DNA from: Eumeta japonica
Lineage: Eukaryota; Arthropoda; Insecta; Lepidoptera; Psychidae
Length of the DNA stretch: 64,000 nt
NCBI GenBank assembly: GCA_005406025.1
Contig: BGZK01000076.1
Coordinates: 186,001 to 250,000 of the forward strand
Reading direction: 5' to 3'
Part shown: positions 48,901 through 61,570 of the stretch, piece by piece
Numbering within the stretch: position 1 is the first letter of the stretch
How the letters are laid out: every line of letters starts with the position of its first letter
Made by a program: the position numbers and the translations under genes
The notes under the pieces: model-generated
Databases searched by the model: none
What the model saw: only the letters and a program-made list of their open reading frames with translations
What the model was told of the DNA's origin: nothing

Positions 48901-50932
48901 ATACATTGTAGCTGTTTGAATAGAGGACGAAAGCTTAGACAACTTTTTTAAAACAATCAGTTTTAGATAGATTGTATATTTAGTATCTTTTTAGTTTTCT
49001 CGTTCTTTACGGCCCTGATTGAGAACCTAATTAAAAATTTATTTGGATTAATCGATGGTTTCTTAGCTTTGAGTCCAGATTTTACATTTCAAATTCGTTT
49101 CATTAACAACTATAATTAATAAGCATTTCAATTTCATAATCCCGACTCCAAAGAATTTCTGAAAATAAGAATCATAAGAAGCAATGTCATGAGAGTAATG
49201 GTTTTCAAATTTTAATTAAAATATCCACAATCCAAGAATAATACAATTCGGAAACGACTCGAAACAATCAAATAAAAACTCAAGCAATTTATTTTATGCC
49301 CTGTGCCTTATAAGGCTCGTATGTAAATTATAAGTTTTAAAAGTCGGTACAGCCTCAGATTGTAGTCTCGATTGAATATTTAATGTGAGCATTATAGTTT
49401 GTTTTTATTTATACAAGGAAGCTTACTGGAACTAAAGGATATAATGCATTATACTATTATGAGAAATACTACAGTTATAAATTATTAGACTCTTTTCTAA
49501 AGAAGAAACTGGCATCCTGATTTTTTCAATATCATCAATATTTATTTAGCTTCTTCTAACTGATTACATAAAAGATTTTGTTTGCTGTAGTTAATTACAG
49601 TTATTGCGTCTGTCCCACATGAAACCTGTACACAGCTCTCAAATCATGTTGGGTTCACGTTCAAATCTAGGTGTGTACTAAAGTATACCGTGTATAGCTT
49701 CTCTATATTGAGAGAACGTAATAAGAAAATAAATAAAAATATTTGAGTTTTATTATTCACTGTAATATTAAATAACTATAAAACAATGTGTATAATTTTC
49801 ACACAAAAGAACGATTTATAGAACGCCCTTGGTTCTACGAATTCGTACGACACTACTGTGTCTCGCCATTTATTTTCTGAGTCAAAACCGGTTCACAAGC
49901 AAGGAAAAAGCGTATCGTTCTTACTAAAAAAAACCGATGAATAAATCGTAGCTATTAAATGCAAAGGTCGAGAGTTGAATATTGATTGCATAAAGTTATC
50001 CATCGTAAGCGTAATGCGAAAGTTGTTTCCAGAACGAACGCGCTCTTTTTATGTGAAGTCGGTTTACATAACTCCGCTAGAGGGCGTAATGCAACTTTAA
50101 AGAAAATTGCAAAATAAATTTCATTATTTAATTGTGTGACATTTAGTAAAAAAATCCAAATCTCAGAAATTAGGATTTTTGTCATTACACGTCGTTAAAT
50201 GAATGTTCACTTAAGAACGAATTTAGTATTCAAATGAGTTCGTTATTTTTTAAATGCGTCATATACTAATAACGGTCGTTTTTAACAGTATTGTGAAATT
50301 CTAGCTTTGCTATCCTAAATCTTTTACATTTTCACATATTTGAAGTTACTCAAAAGTCTTAGTCGTCTGTTTAGGGTTGATAGAGCTATAATTGTAGTAT
50401 ATAGAGCGAATGGAGGAAGTTCTGATTACTGTGTGCATCGATATTAAGGACAGGATTTAGCGTCAAAATTTCATTTTAGAGACCAATACGTCAAAATATA
50501 CAAGCTTTTATTTAACTCGCCCTGTTAGTATATGTCAATAAAATCTCGGTAGGTAAATTATAACCACTTTCTGACATTCGATTGGACTCAAATTTGAATC
50601 ATTGCGTATCTTCGGTGGCAATGCAATAACATGGAACTACATGTATGATACGCTGAAACTAACCTGCTGGTGGATTTGGAAGGTTGTTACAGAAACTTCT
50701 AAACTAAATAAGATAGACCGGTTGTGTTTGGGATTCTTTCATTTGTCTTGACAAGCAATTTGGTGCTATACGATGTCCAGGGCCAGAAGATGGAGTAGGG
50801 GAGGTGGCCAAATGTACTTTGTTATAAAATTACGCATCCCTATCTAGTTGTATCTAGAAATGATGGCATCATTTCTTTAGTCTTGGCAAACACTGTGTTT
50901 CTATATATCTTAGTTCTGGAGATGGACATTCG
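45976..50932. other. long AT-rich noncoding stretch, no gene seen
   Basis: No gene is recognised in nearly 5 kb. A 31-bp-period duplication (TTTAAAACATT..ATTTATACAAAGAAT) lies at 47935-47992. A CG-rich patch lies at 48108-48240 within very AT-rich flanks. Overlapping opposite-strand frames at 46371-46604 show no domain. From about 50600 the sequence becomes less AT-rich and may belong to the 5' part of the following retrotransposon, but no LTR was identified. Confidence 0.45.
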
Positions 50933-51207
50933 GTGTTAGAAGTGGGACTAAAATTAGACTGCAATTCGATGACGAGACGACGGCGACAAATAAACGACGA
51001 AGAGATCATGGGGACTGCTCCGCCGACAATCTCGGCAACTCCGGCTCTTTATCTGAACATTCTGCTTATGACAGGAGAAAAAACGCTCGCTGAGACAAAC
51101 AGCGGGCTCAGAGGTTTGCTATTATGATGTGCATGTTCGACTCCAAGAAGAGATAAAGATGACCTCTGAAGATAATACACGCAGAATGTTAGCAGTATAT
51201 TGATGAT

Positions 51208-51618
51208 GTTCATGATCAACTTGACAATCATAACATAAAGATTGCAAGCCACGTAAAACAACTTGTGCAAGTCTCAGAAAGGGTACATCAGCAACAATGT
51301 ATTTTGTAAGCATTTTCGAGGAACAAATGATCATGCTTGTTAGCAGAAACTAAATGATCACTGCCACCCATGAAAAACCAAGTCAACAGTGTGTTGCCTG
51401 CTTCTTGGCAGAAATGGAATATCATATAGAGGGAAGAGCGGGTTGATGGAGGAGAGAATGGTCTAACTTCAAGCAGAATCTCCGTACCTGCCTTTATCAA
51501 CCAAGTTTGTACGACTGAGAACTTACGCGGACCTCCTTTGACACCGCAGTTTGAGGCCGTCATGAAAGAAAATGGCTGGAAACAAAAACAGTCTCAAATT
51601 ACACTAACTTTGGGCTAA
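51208..51618 (+). pseudogene. gag remnant of the Gypsy-type element
   Basis: Two open pieces are visible. The first (51208-51300) contains VHDQLDNHNIKIASHVKQL, a helical segment like those in gag proteins. The second (51541-51618) contains QFEAVMKENGWKQKQSQITL before a stop, resembling the start of a gag capsid region (aromatic-rich F-E-A..N-G-W motif). In a working element gag would form the particle around the RNA. The pieces are separated by an inserted repeat. Gag families diverge quickly, so the assignment rests partly on position upstream of the reverse transcriptase. Confidence 0.5.
51335..51480 (+). repeat. short dispersed element inserted in the gag remnant
   Basis: GATCACTGCCACCCATGAAA, AGTGTGTTGCCTGCTTCTTG and GAAATGGAATATCATATAGA resemble the corresponding words at 40605-40690, and GAGAATGGTCTAAC parallels GGGAATGGTCCGC. 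It interrupts gag-like sequence on both sides. A 91-codon minus-strand frame (51288-51563) covers it and is not a gene. Confidence 0.4.
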
Positions 51619-52269
51619 TGTGATGGTGCACTCATGGTCCTGTAGGCACGAAGATAGCAAATGACACGCAAACAACTAAGTATTAAAAGCTCGGTTGGCG
51701 ACGTTCACCTCGAACAACTTACCATACACAACAAGTGTTACAACGAGTCTTTTAAGTTACTATGAAGAGTAAAACTTGATGATAAGTGTATTGTGCAAAA
51801 AAAAAAACTATTTTACTGCCTAACTTAGAAAGTTTGCTATCAATTAAATTACCAAAAACAATTATGAGGGTGTGAATTGCTGTGTGCTGTTAATAAAACG
51901 GAAAAGAGTGAAACGTGAATACCAGCAAGGTCAACTGGAAAATATCTACTACGGATTTTCCACGCAAGTAACAAGTAATGTATTGAAGAAAAGAGCGATT
52001 ATCTGCACCTGTGAATACATCACGTGGTTGCGTATCTGCACGACATCATTGATGGATCAGGTTTAAGAAGCATCGGATAGTGTGAAAGAGACAATGCTAA
52101 ACGTCTGAAGCTATTTAGCCGAAACAGAATTTGCAAAGGCACGTTCGTTAATGTCTCGATACATCGACGCATTATCTAAACACGACAGAGATCTAGACTA
52201 CATAAACACCAAGAATGAAATGCCAATTCAACAACAACCCTAGCGGGTCCCGCTAGCTCTTAGAAAAGA

Positions 52270-52800
52270 GTAGAAAACTTCTTCAATGAACTAGAGGCTA
52301 GTAATATGGTTGAGCCCTCGTCAAGCCTATAATGTTCACCGGTAGTTTAAGTAAAGAAGAAAAATGGAATAACGAAGCTTTGCGTTAACTACCGCTAGTT
52401 TAATGATGCGACAGATAAAAGACAGCCTTTCATTACTCTGAATAGATTATGTGTTGGACACACTGCACGGGATGAAATGGTTTTCCACTTCAAATCTGAA
52501 AAGAACTTATTGGCACGTTGATATAAACCTCAACGATAAGAAAAAAACAGCTTCCTCACCGGAGCGGAAACGTCTTCTTGCATTTTAATTATGTCGTTTG
52601 GGCTATTTAACGTTCCGGCTACTTATGAATGAACTGATGGAGGTGGTACTGGTTAGCCTAACCGGATAAGCATGTCTGATATATCTCAGTGATGTTATAG
52701 TAATTGGAACGATTTTTAATGATCATTTACAAAAATGATTGAAGGTCTTGCTGGTAATTTGAGATGTTAATTTGAAGCTCGAACCAAAAAAAAATTATTT
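52270..52800 (+). pseudogene. reverse transcriptase remnant of the Gypsy-type element
   Basis: This domain would copy the element RNA into DNA. An open piece at 52270-52329 contains FFNELEASNMVEPSSS, the segment before the polymerase fingers. Another from 52454 contains LDTLHGMKWFSTSNL and YWHVDINLNDKKKT, matching the palm region. The catalytic box is present at 52682-52696 but reads YLSDV, so the first of the two essential aspartates is replaced by serine. Stops and frameshifts lie between the pieces. The copy cannot encode an active enzyme. Confidence 0.75.
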
Positions 52801-52981
52801 AGAAGATAGGGTAGTTATCTAAGCTATGCAATTTTGGAAGAGATTATCGGAAACGGTCCTGACAAGTTCAAGGCAAGCAATGAATGGCTGAAAAAAAGGA
52901 GATAAAACGAAATTTTGCGAATTCCTAGAACTATGCTTCTATTACGGACATAATAGAAAAGGGTTTTCTGAAATCTTTTAA

Positions 52982-53370
52982 CACTTATACCGAATGACAA
53001 ATGAAAAACGACAGTTTCAATGGGATGAGCAGAGCAAAATTGCATTTAAGCGTCTCAAGCAACAAATGAATGAAACATTTATTCTTGTTTACCTACACGC
53101 AAGTAATGAATTCATCATCGATACAGACCCAAGTAATATCGGAATTGAAGAAGTGTAATCTCAACGAAAGAACGATCAAAAATTAGTGATAGTACATTTC
53201 AGCAAGTCTTTGTTTAGACAAGAATTATTGTGTGTATAGAGAGAGCTTCTCACTGTATTTAAAATGTTTTAGCATTTCCAATTTTCCATAAATATTTATT
53301 CAGACAAAAGTTCCGCTTAAGTACGGAGTATGCAGCTTTACAATAGTTGCTATAGTTTAAGAATCCAGAG
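52982..53370 (+). pseudogene. connection and RNase H remnant of the Gypsy-type element
   Basis: The frame is open from 52982 to a stop at 53156-53158. It contains QFQWDEQSKIAFKRLKQQ and NEFIIDTDPSN, which match the segment leading into RNase H, where the conserved aspartate of the first catalytic position sits in IDTD. Later pieces (HFSKSLFRQELL near 53190-53230) continue the domain in other frames with stops. RNase H removes the RNA template during reverse transcription. Here it is inactive. Confidence 0.7.
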
Positions 53371-53689
53371 GGTCATTCCTCAACCGTTCTAACAGCTGGA
53401 AGAATAAGAATTTGTCACGGGACATTGAAGAAATATAAATATTATAGAAATGAAGATGCGCTTTCTCACTGGCCATATTCATCGGACTGCCAAAACTTCG
53501 TTAGGCAATAGGGAAAGTATGACGCATCTGTCAAGATAATAAACATGCACATGATCATGACCGATATGATCAGCAAAGAATGCAGTAATTAAACCATGCG
53601 ACGAGAGCCAGAACAAGACGACGATCTCAATCCCATTTTCAATCAAACCTAATCAAACAGCAAAGCGAGGATTCACAAACTGGGTTAGA

Positions 53690-54375
53690 ATCATGTCATA
53701 TCAACGTTCCTACTGGCCGCAATGGGACATTTTTAGTACAGCGCAACGGGCTGTTTATTGTACAGCAAAAGGGGTATTACGAATGGAAAATACCTACATC
53801 GATTGCTAGTCACACCCAAGTCAAAAGTGAAAGTCATCGTAGGAGTGTTTCACGACGACGTGTCTAAAGTGAATTAACACTTATATTGTGCGAAATGTCA
53901 CAATCATGTTAAAACCTGGTGTAGGCAATGTACTAGCTATATACATCTGTAAAAGAACACCAGACCAGGATCAGGGGACAACTGAAGTTATACAAAGTGG
54001 GTGCATCATGGGAGCGGAAAACCATACATAGTGTTGGGTTATTGTTGGTAGCTAATGAGGGTAACAAGTATATTCTTGCCGTCTAGACAAGTCACAAAAT
54101 GCCTGCAAGTATTAGCTATACTTAATCAAGAGACTAGTAAAGTCGAGGTCGTTATAGAGAAACTCTTCGTGTTCTGCCAACTTAGAATCTTAAAATTCAG
54201 ACCGATTAAGGTAGAAACTTCGAATCCTAACTTTTCAGGAAGTTTGTGAAATTCTGGATATTTAAAGGGCAAAAACGTGGATATATCTTTCACCGGTATG
54301 GTAGAGCCGTTCAATCAAACTTTAGAAAGACATCTTCCGAAAATAATTGAAAGCCACTTAATTTTGCTATCATAT
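53690..54375 (+). pseudogene. integrase remnant of the Gypsy-type element
   Basis: Integrase inserts the element DNA into the chromosome. A zinc-binding-like His/Cys region is recognisable around 53840-53940 in broken frames. A longer open piece (54055-54249) contains NQETSKVEVVIEKLFVFCQL. The last segment at 54295-54360 contains GMVEPFNQTLERHLPKIIES, matching the region around the third catalytic residue and after, with the usual R of the ERFN-type motif changed. Multiple stops make it non-functional. Confidence 0.65.
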
Positions 54376-57300
54376 GCAACCTCAAAAGTCAAAAACATAG
54401 ATATAATTATAAAATATCTATGCATGTTCGAAAGCTAAAAGAATAAAAGCTTAATTTATTGAGACGAGAAAAAGATATATTATCACAAGTTATTCTTCCA
54501 AATTAAAATAAAAAAATGTATATAAATACGATAGAACGCTTCGCGTTAAAGCTTAAGTTATATCTGACAATGTCCAAAATTGACATTCCCAACACGATTT
54601 TCACATGAAATTATTCAATGTAAGCCCGAAGCGGTAACATGTAATAAACAACGATGCTCGTGAGGTAATTTTGGCAATTGACCTAAATCTGCCACATGGC
54701 GGGCCCTACTTATTTTGTGTGGCGGGGCAGGCCGACGGACTTTTTCGCAGAGCGATTGATGTATGAGTGAGTGCATTGTGTTGCGATACTGTTCGCATGT
54801 GTTCATCCTACTGTGAACAAACTGGGTACAGTCGAGAGAAAAGATTTTTGACTAATCTAATATAATTGATTCCATTCGACTTCGTTAACGATATGATTAA
54901 TCTTGTGGCATCTGAGAAACAAATTGTGCATTTTCACCTTTATTTTTTCATATATTTACATCATTGTGGACTTAAAATTAAATTTTTAAAGACAATAACC
55001 GGAATGTTCTTCGCGAAGTACAAAGAAATCTTTTAAAGAATTCATAATAGACACAAAGGGAAAAAAATGTTAATTATGTAAAACAATGGATTTGCCTTAG
55101 AATTTCCCGTTGATTTTCGTAATGGTGTGCTGATCTATAATTCTGAATTTTTAAATTTCTTATTTGAGAGTATATTTTTAGTTAGAAATGTAACCAGAGT
55201 TCACTAAATCTTAAGACGTTTGTTCTATATTTAAATACCAAATGAGATCTTCCTCTCTTTTTATAAGTAGAAAGAGTATTAAGATAAATTTTGTATTTAA
55301 AGTACTATTAGTTCTTTGTTTATGTCTTTATCTAAATATAAGGTTTTTAGTTTAAACATGACGTTTTTAACTTGATTTAGTCGTATATAAGTTTCTATGT
55401 ACCAAATGAAAATAGATGAAAAAATTTAAAAAAAGTGTCGCATTAAATATTATGATAAATTCTTAATTTAAAATGTTGCAATATTATTTACAGTGTTTTA
55501 TGTTAAGTAAAACAGATATCTCTAAGGAGATGAATAAAGTAATATCTTAAATTGTATACAATAATATTTCACAGAATTTTGTTTATTCTGATAAAAAACT
55601 AAAAGTGGATTAACGCAGAATGATAAAATTCATAGCTTGTTATGTGAATATTAATTATTTTATTAATAAAAAGAAATTTTGAACAACCCGCAATGTGTAG
55701 CATTTGAGAGTGCTGTATGAAAAAATTTATTCACCTCTTGTCATCAACTACTTCTATCGCCGTACTGTCGTTAGTATACGAAAATTAAAAAAATGCATAC
55801 CTTTGTACATATAATTTAATGATGATTAATTTTATCAGCTTGAAAAATTATTTAATGCTATGGCTAAATGCAATGCTAAACGAAAAAAAAACATCAAAAT
55901 AGTTCGATAAGTCGATCCCGTTAGCCAACCACGAAACTTGTGAAAACATGATTATCCTGTCAAAAAAATCCATTAATTAAGTCTTTTTTATTAGATTTAA
56001 AATTACGGCAAGCAGTTTCCATTGCACATGGCTGTTTAATTCGATATCGTTGAGTTATGATTAACAAAAAATATTGTTATAGAACAAAAAAGACTTCTCA
56101 CAAATAGTACTCCAGTAGTACGTGAATATATCTTGTTGTTACTATCTGTTTCGACTATAATGGGTCGTAATATTTAGCACTTTTCAGTTTTTTTTACCCT
56201 GCAACATTATTATTAATAACATTCATTTATCATTATTTTTTGCTTAATCATGATTTTTGCAAAAAAAAAGCCTTAAAAAGTTTGGACTTTAGAACATTAT
56301 TACAAAATCATAATCTTTAATTTAAAGTTCATTAATGTAATATATACATATACATTAAGTTGAAAAAGTAAAAAAAATCGGAGTCGTGAAGATTTGTATT
56401 TTTTTATTCATACTTTTGCTTTTTTCAATTGAATGACGGCAAACAGGAATCGTAAAGTTATTAAAAAGCAATTGAAAGAATTTAATATACCAGAGGGTTA
56501 TTGAGCGTAATTGTGACATTATTGTCGAATGATATCGTCACTTGAAATTAATATAAAATATTTACGCAATAAATGCGAATGCCACGTTATACCTATAATG
56601 ATACTCAGTACGTTAAAATGGATATCTTTAGAAGGTTTGTCATATTTTCGATGTCTCGTAAATTCGTAAATTGTTGTGTTGCACAATATCAGAACTCAAG
56701 TATGTGTATAAAAAATCCCGAAAATTAATAATGAGTTTCGTATACCATTTTAAGATCATATGTCTAATATTGAAGTTATTTAAATTACGAAATGCAAATA
56801 TGGAAATGGAAACCAAAAAACTCAAATCAAGTTTATATCCGATTCACTGGAAACTGATGATTACTATATAGTTATATTCCTATGGGTGTTTTTTCAAATC
56901 ATTTCCATGCCGTCAGCGAAAATAAGTTTTTTCTTTGTAGAAATTTGTTTTCGCAGATATCTTACGTTGATAGTAACATTGGCACAATTGGTTATTGTTT
57001 ATTATATTTGATTCGTTTGCGCGAGTGAACGCCATCACACTGTTTACCCTCTTTTAGCGAAAACCTATTCTACCGATTATGGCACGTAGTGAATACTAAT
57101 TGGCTTTACTACCAAAAACAGACCTGTCCTAGAATTACATTTGCCATAAATTTGTTACTAGCTTGAAAGTAACGAAAACATGTACAAAAATATATTTCAA
57201 TTTAAATTATAATAAATATTTTCTCATTTATGTGATTTTTAAGTTTTTTTTTTAATTTAAGAAATATTTCAATTCATGTGGTCATTGTCGCCGAGTGTAC

Positions 57301-58126
57301 ATTATTGACATCAGATACCGAACGTGTGAGTGTGCGTTGCACTTTCTTCCCACATTTTTGATCGCAGCATTTTTATTGGTTGAATCACCCGTGTGCGTGT
57401 AGTTTACGTGTTGTACGCATGCTAATTGCGATAGCTACTTCATTTATATCGTGAAGTGCATCCGATCGAAAATGATGTTATGGTCGTTCATGATAAAAAA
57501 AAAATGTATAATTTTCAGGGAATACATCCAACTTCACGAGCCTGGAGTGTTCAACAGAAATTATAATAATGAGTTACACGCACAAATTTGTAGTTTAACA
57601 AGAAAGTGGATCAACTTAACGAATAAACAAATAACCATTAATCTTGTAATCTGACTATTATCTATTTCTGATCAATGGATCTAATAAAGATCAATTATAT
57701 TACTATAGAAGTTTGCATCTACTATTTTACTCTTTTAGGGAGTGAATAGAAAAAAAATCATTTTTAGTATTCATGTCTCAAACATAATCTACTTTCATAA
57801 CTTTATAGTTAAGAAGACAGAAGAAAAAGAATAATCAACTTTAATGGTTTCCACTCTATGATGCTGAATCAGTTAAGGTTGTTCTCCATAAAATATTAGA
57901 ACCATTATTGTTTAATTAGATCTTAATTTTTCAGTTTTAGTTACTATTTAAAATCGCTGTAAACATCGAGTGACTAGTACAATTAGCTGAACCGTCTCGT
58001 ACAGCCAGATACATGGATAAAGGCGAAGTTTTTATAAACGTTAGATATGCTTCACCAAGAATGAAATATCAAAATGACAGACAGAAACTTTAACTACTTT
58101 ACATAAGCACAGATTATAATAGAAGA
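54376..58126. other. long AT-rich noncoding stretch, no gene seen
   Basis: No gene is recognised. A patch at 54640-54790 is richer in GC (read on the minus strand: GTAGGGCCCGCCATGTGGCA then GATTTAGGTCAATTGCC) and may be a repeat. The rest is strongly AT-rich with chance frames of 60-67 codons. Confidence 0.45.
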
Positions 58127-58341
58127 GCGATGGCGGCTGGGCAGTTAAGAGTGTTATCTTAAAACCAAAAAGTGTCGTGTTCGAATCCTGACAATGGAGG
58201 AGTTACTCGACGTTTTTAACTTAAATTAAAACTCTCGTCCGTGTCTCGAAAGGCACATGAAGCCACCGGTCCCGGCCCCCGACTCGCGCTGAGCCGACGC
58301 GGAGTATTTTAGCAAGCCCCTCAATTCAAATTAAAAAAAAT
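58127..58341 (+). repeat. tRNA-derived SINE
   Basis: TGGCGGCTGGGCAGTTAAG (58131-58149) resembles a tRNA A box and GTTCGAATCC (58179-58188) matches a B box at a suitable distance, so an internal RNA polymerase III promoter is likely. It is followed by AAGGCACATGAAGCCACCGG then TCCCGGCCC, a body typical of lepidopteran SINEs, and by an A-rich end near 58328-58341. A SINE has no coding capacity and depends on LINE proteins. Confidence 0.6.
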
Positions 58342-58552
58342 TCGGGAGCGATCAATACTCGACACTACACACCAGGTATAAATCAGACCCACGGGCCCGG
58401 GTGTGCGCCCGCATGGCCGTACAGCGCACGACGCGACTCGTTTGAGTTATCGACTCCGCTTTCTACATGAATAAATAATGCGGTAACAGACGTGACTATT
58501 TCTTTGCCGGATCAGACACCTATGCGCTTGCGTAAACTGGCTCAATGCGCAA

Positions 58553-58578
58553 ACACCTAACATAACCTAACCTAACAT
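58553..58578. repeat. short CCTAA-type cluster
   Basis: ACACCTAACATAACCTAACC continues as TAACATG. Three or four CCTAA words stand close together. CCTAA is the complement of the insect telomere unit TTAGG. The run is short and imperfect. Confidence 0.35.
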
Positions 58579-58599
58579 GTAGCTAACGGGCTAGACGAA

Positions 58600-58720
58600 T
58601 TAATGTACAATTGTTATGTTATACTTTAACGGGAATCGAACTTGAACCTTTCGCGTCTACCACCGATCAACTTCCCGACTGCGGCATGGAGATAACAGCT
58701 ACAAGTATTAAGAATCTCGA
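58600..58720 (-). repeat. tRNA-like SINE head on the minus strand
   Basis: Read on the minus strand, ATGCCGCAGTCGGGAAG (58671-58687) fits an A box and AGTTCGATTCCCGTT (58628-58642) fits a B box, in the same order and spacing as lepidopteran SINE promoters. A 61-codon plus-strand frame (58611-58796) across it is not considered a gene. Confidence 0.45.
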
Positions 58721-60419
58721 TTCGAAAAAGGAGAAGCAGATGGCGTTAGGTTCGCTATCTCTACAGCGGAAACCGGAGAGACACCAGAGAAAATAAAATA
58801 AAAAGTAAATATCGTTTTAATAACACAAATAACTTAAGTTCGTTCCGAAGAAATTTTCAGCGAAGCATCCGGCGGGGACGAGTGCTCGGGCGAAGTAAAA
58901 TAAAAGATTTAAATGTGGGACGCGGACGCTTAGTTGGTAACTGCCATTTCAGAGGATAAGTGCAAATTTCCTTGCGTACGTGGGATTGTAAATTATATGA
59001 ATAATTTCTATGTATGATAGTTGGATTGCGTTCGAAAAACAAGTAGAACGAATGAATTAAAATTAAGAAATTTTATCCAATAGCGGTCGTTACACGTTCT
59101 TTTGGGAAATTTAAAATTGAGTTAACTACGATTTGAAAATATAACTTTTCGTATTTACGGACCGATATTAAATAATGTTTTCTTGTTTCATCAATTTTCT
59201 TCTTCATTGAGAACAACTGACGATAAACTACTATAAACACCTGTATTCTTAATACCTGATCCTTAAGTCCATATATTATATCGACACTCTCCGTTTTTGA
59301 TATATCTAATTGTATCTCTTAATCCGTCTTTGTTAAGGCGAGATGACGCATACCCTATGTTACGAGCTGTAAACTAAAATAGTTTTATAAGGGAACCAAA
59401 AATAATTTAAATTCAAGAGAAATTATTGGCAAAAAAAAACCAAACATAGTACCTCATGATAAGATAAATGATTCTAAATAAATGCAAGGCATAAAGATTT
59501 TAAGTCAATATATTGTTTGATAATATATTAAACAAAATAACAGTTTTTTATTTACTTGTAATATATAATACTGTACGGTCAGAAAATAGGGCACCTACCA
59601 TTCATTACATTAGAAAAGTGCCTTGTTTGTTCAATTGTACAATTTCAAAATTTGTTTAATGCAAGAATTTTTAATAAAAAAATAGGCATTGATTCAACTG
59701 TACATAGAACGCGCTCGCAAATGTAAATAACAAAGCGTTGAACAACAAGTTATTATTGACTAAATAACAAGTAGCAAAACTCTTTTTTACTATTTTTTAT
59801 TATAATGCAGTACCGAACATGAGCGAAAAACCTTGAAGATCGCTAACCATAAGTTTAATATAAATTTGGTAAACAGGATAAACGTTTAGTTCGTCAGTAT
59901 TTTGTACAGAAGTACATAAGTGCTACACTTGTACCTTTGTTACACAAACATTTTGTTTGAATTTTTTTTATTGGCGTTCGCTGTTCGTATACCATTTGAA
60001 TAAATTTAATTTTCGGTAAAGTAATTCACTCCAAAGCGACCTGTGTTTATCGGCGAAGCGAGGGGCGGAAGGTCTCATTCCAAAGTGACCTAGGAATATG
60101 GTCTAAGCGACGGGCGGAAGGTCACCTGACCCCGGATGTATCCATAGAGTCGCTGAAAGTCACGAAAACTGTCAGATTAGCGACACGCGGCGACACCCGA
60201 CGCGCCTAGCCTGTGTGTGACGTGGCACTTTCTAATGTGAGCCGTTAGAAGAACGAATCTCAAGGGGGCGGTTCATAATGGCTACACCGTTCGTTGCCTG
60301 CCGTATAGTTGTACGGTCGTATTATAACATCCTACACTATGACCTGGAGTCGGTGGTGATCAAATGATGATCACTCGTTTATTACATTTGTTATACACTA
60401 ATTCTAACCACGGGCATGT
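58721..60419. other. noncoding stretch, no gene seen
   Basis: AT-rich, with a moderately complex patch at 60040-60350 that holds a near-duplicate of GTGACCT..AAGCGA.GGGCGGAAGGTC around 60030-60070 and 60083-60125. No reading frame is convincing. Confidence 0.45.
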
Positions 60420-61570
60420 TTCCAAAATAAAAAATCTGAAAAATGGTTGACCCTAAAGGCCATCCCTGCAACTTCCCGCTAATTTTAACGGCAAAGTTAT
60501 AGTAACGTCGTTTGTTGTGACGTCTTTTCGATCTTCAAGTTCAAAAAATACGGTTTATATATTATTTTGAACTTTTCGAGCTCAAAAGTCTGGTGCAAAT
60601 TAAACAAAGTAATTTTTTACATAAATTGTTCGATTGTAAGTTGTTTTATTATGGCATTTAATGTCGTTTTTTTAGCTCTCTTAGGCGAAAAATTATTTTA
60701 AAGACTTATTTAACGAAATTTGAAAATGATTTGATGATGATTTTTCTCAAACAAATTAACCGTGTCTGATTCGTTTATTAGTGATTGATTCAATCGTTTG
60801 AGGTTTTAAATAAATGAATTATTGAAATCGATCTATATGATCATTTGAAAGTTCTCGATAAAAAATCAACGTCTCAAAATTTCAAAATTACGAAAAAAAA
60901 AATTTTTTTTTCAAATTTTCAAAATGCTATAACTTTGGAATGCGTTGTTCGATTTCAATATTCAAGACGGCAATCAACGCAGTTTTTTAAGGCCTAAAAA
61001 TGTGAGAGCAAAATCGATTAGTCGTAAAGTTTCTAAGTTATTCTAAAAAAACGTTGTTTTTCAATTTTTCTGATTTTTTTCGTTCACGATATTTCACGAA
61101 CGAATCAACCGATTTTGATTTCCAAAACGGTATTCGACGTCATTTTTTGAGGTTAAAAGCTCATTAGGTTATGTAATTGATAGGTGTAATAGCCAAAAAG
61201 TTATTCTCAAAAAACATCGTTTTTGGTTTCTTTTTCCGGTTTTTTTGAAATTTCTCGGAATCTATGGATTCGAATCAGTTTAAACTTACTGGAAGTCTAA
61301 GTTCAGTAGAACCATTTCGAATGCCACATGTCTCGTTTTGATCGGTCAAGCCGTTCAAAAGTTATAAGAAATTTACATACATACATACACACACACCCAC
61401 ACACACACACACACATCCACACAGACATACGGACACCATCGCAAAAATAGTCAGGAAAGCTTCTAAGGGCTTCAAAACGTTGAGATCTGATGAAATCTCG
61501 ATTTTGGAAAAACCGGGTAAAACCGATAACTTCCCGATTTTCGAAAATTTTTAATTTTCTTAGCGTAAAG
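60420..61570 (+). repeat. modular dispersed repeat, about 1.15 kb
   Basis: The stretch starts with words such as GGTTGACCCTAAAGGCCATC and AACTTCCCGCTAATTTTAAC. Two diverged modules about 160 bp apart follow (60925-61080 and 61085-61245). Each contains a GATTTCAAT/GATTTTGAT block, then GACGGCAATCAACGC/AACGGTATTCGACGT and a TTATTCT..AAAAAAC end. The tail holds TTTTGATCGGTCAAGCCGTT, a CA-type microsatellite, ACATACGGACACCATCGCAA and AACTTCCCGATTTTCG. It looks like a non-autonomous element of insects, but I cannot assign a class, and no terminal inverted repeats were found. Confidence 0.5.
61373..61430. repeat. CATA/CA microsatellite inside the dispersed repeat
   Basis: About 60 bases of TACA and CA units with CCA interruptions, followed by CAGACATACGGACACC. 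It sits inside the element and may be part of its design. Confidence 0.8.

Larger units (their letters stand above)
50933..54375 (+). mobile_element. decayed Ty3/Gypsy-type LTR retrotransposon
   Basis: Fragments of gag, reverse transcriptase, RNase H and integrase follow one another in the order of Ty3/Gypsy elements on the plus strand. Every domain is broken by several stop codons and frameshifts, so the copy is old and inactive. Neither a pair of LTRs nor a primer-binding site could be recognised, so the outer borders are approximate. The left border is set at the first frame that looks gag-related and the right border at the end of the integrase remnant. A short dispersed repeat is inserted at about 51335-51480. 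Confidence 0.75.

Noticed and set aside
49655..49690. GTTCAAATCTAGG resembling a tRNA B box
   Set aside because: No A box upstream and no SINE body downstream.
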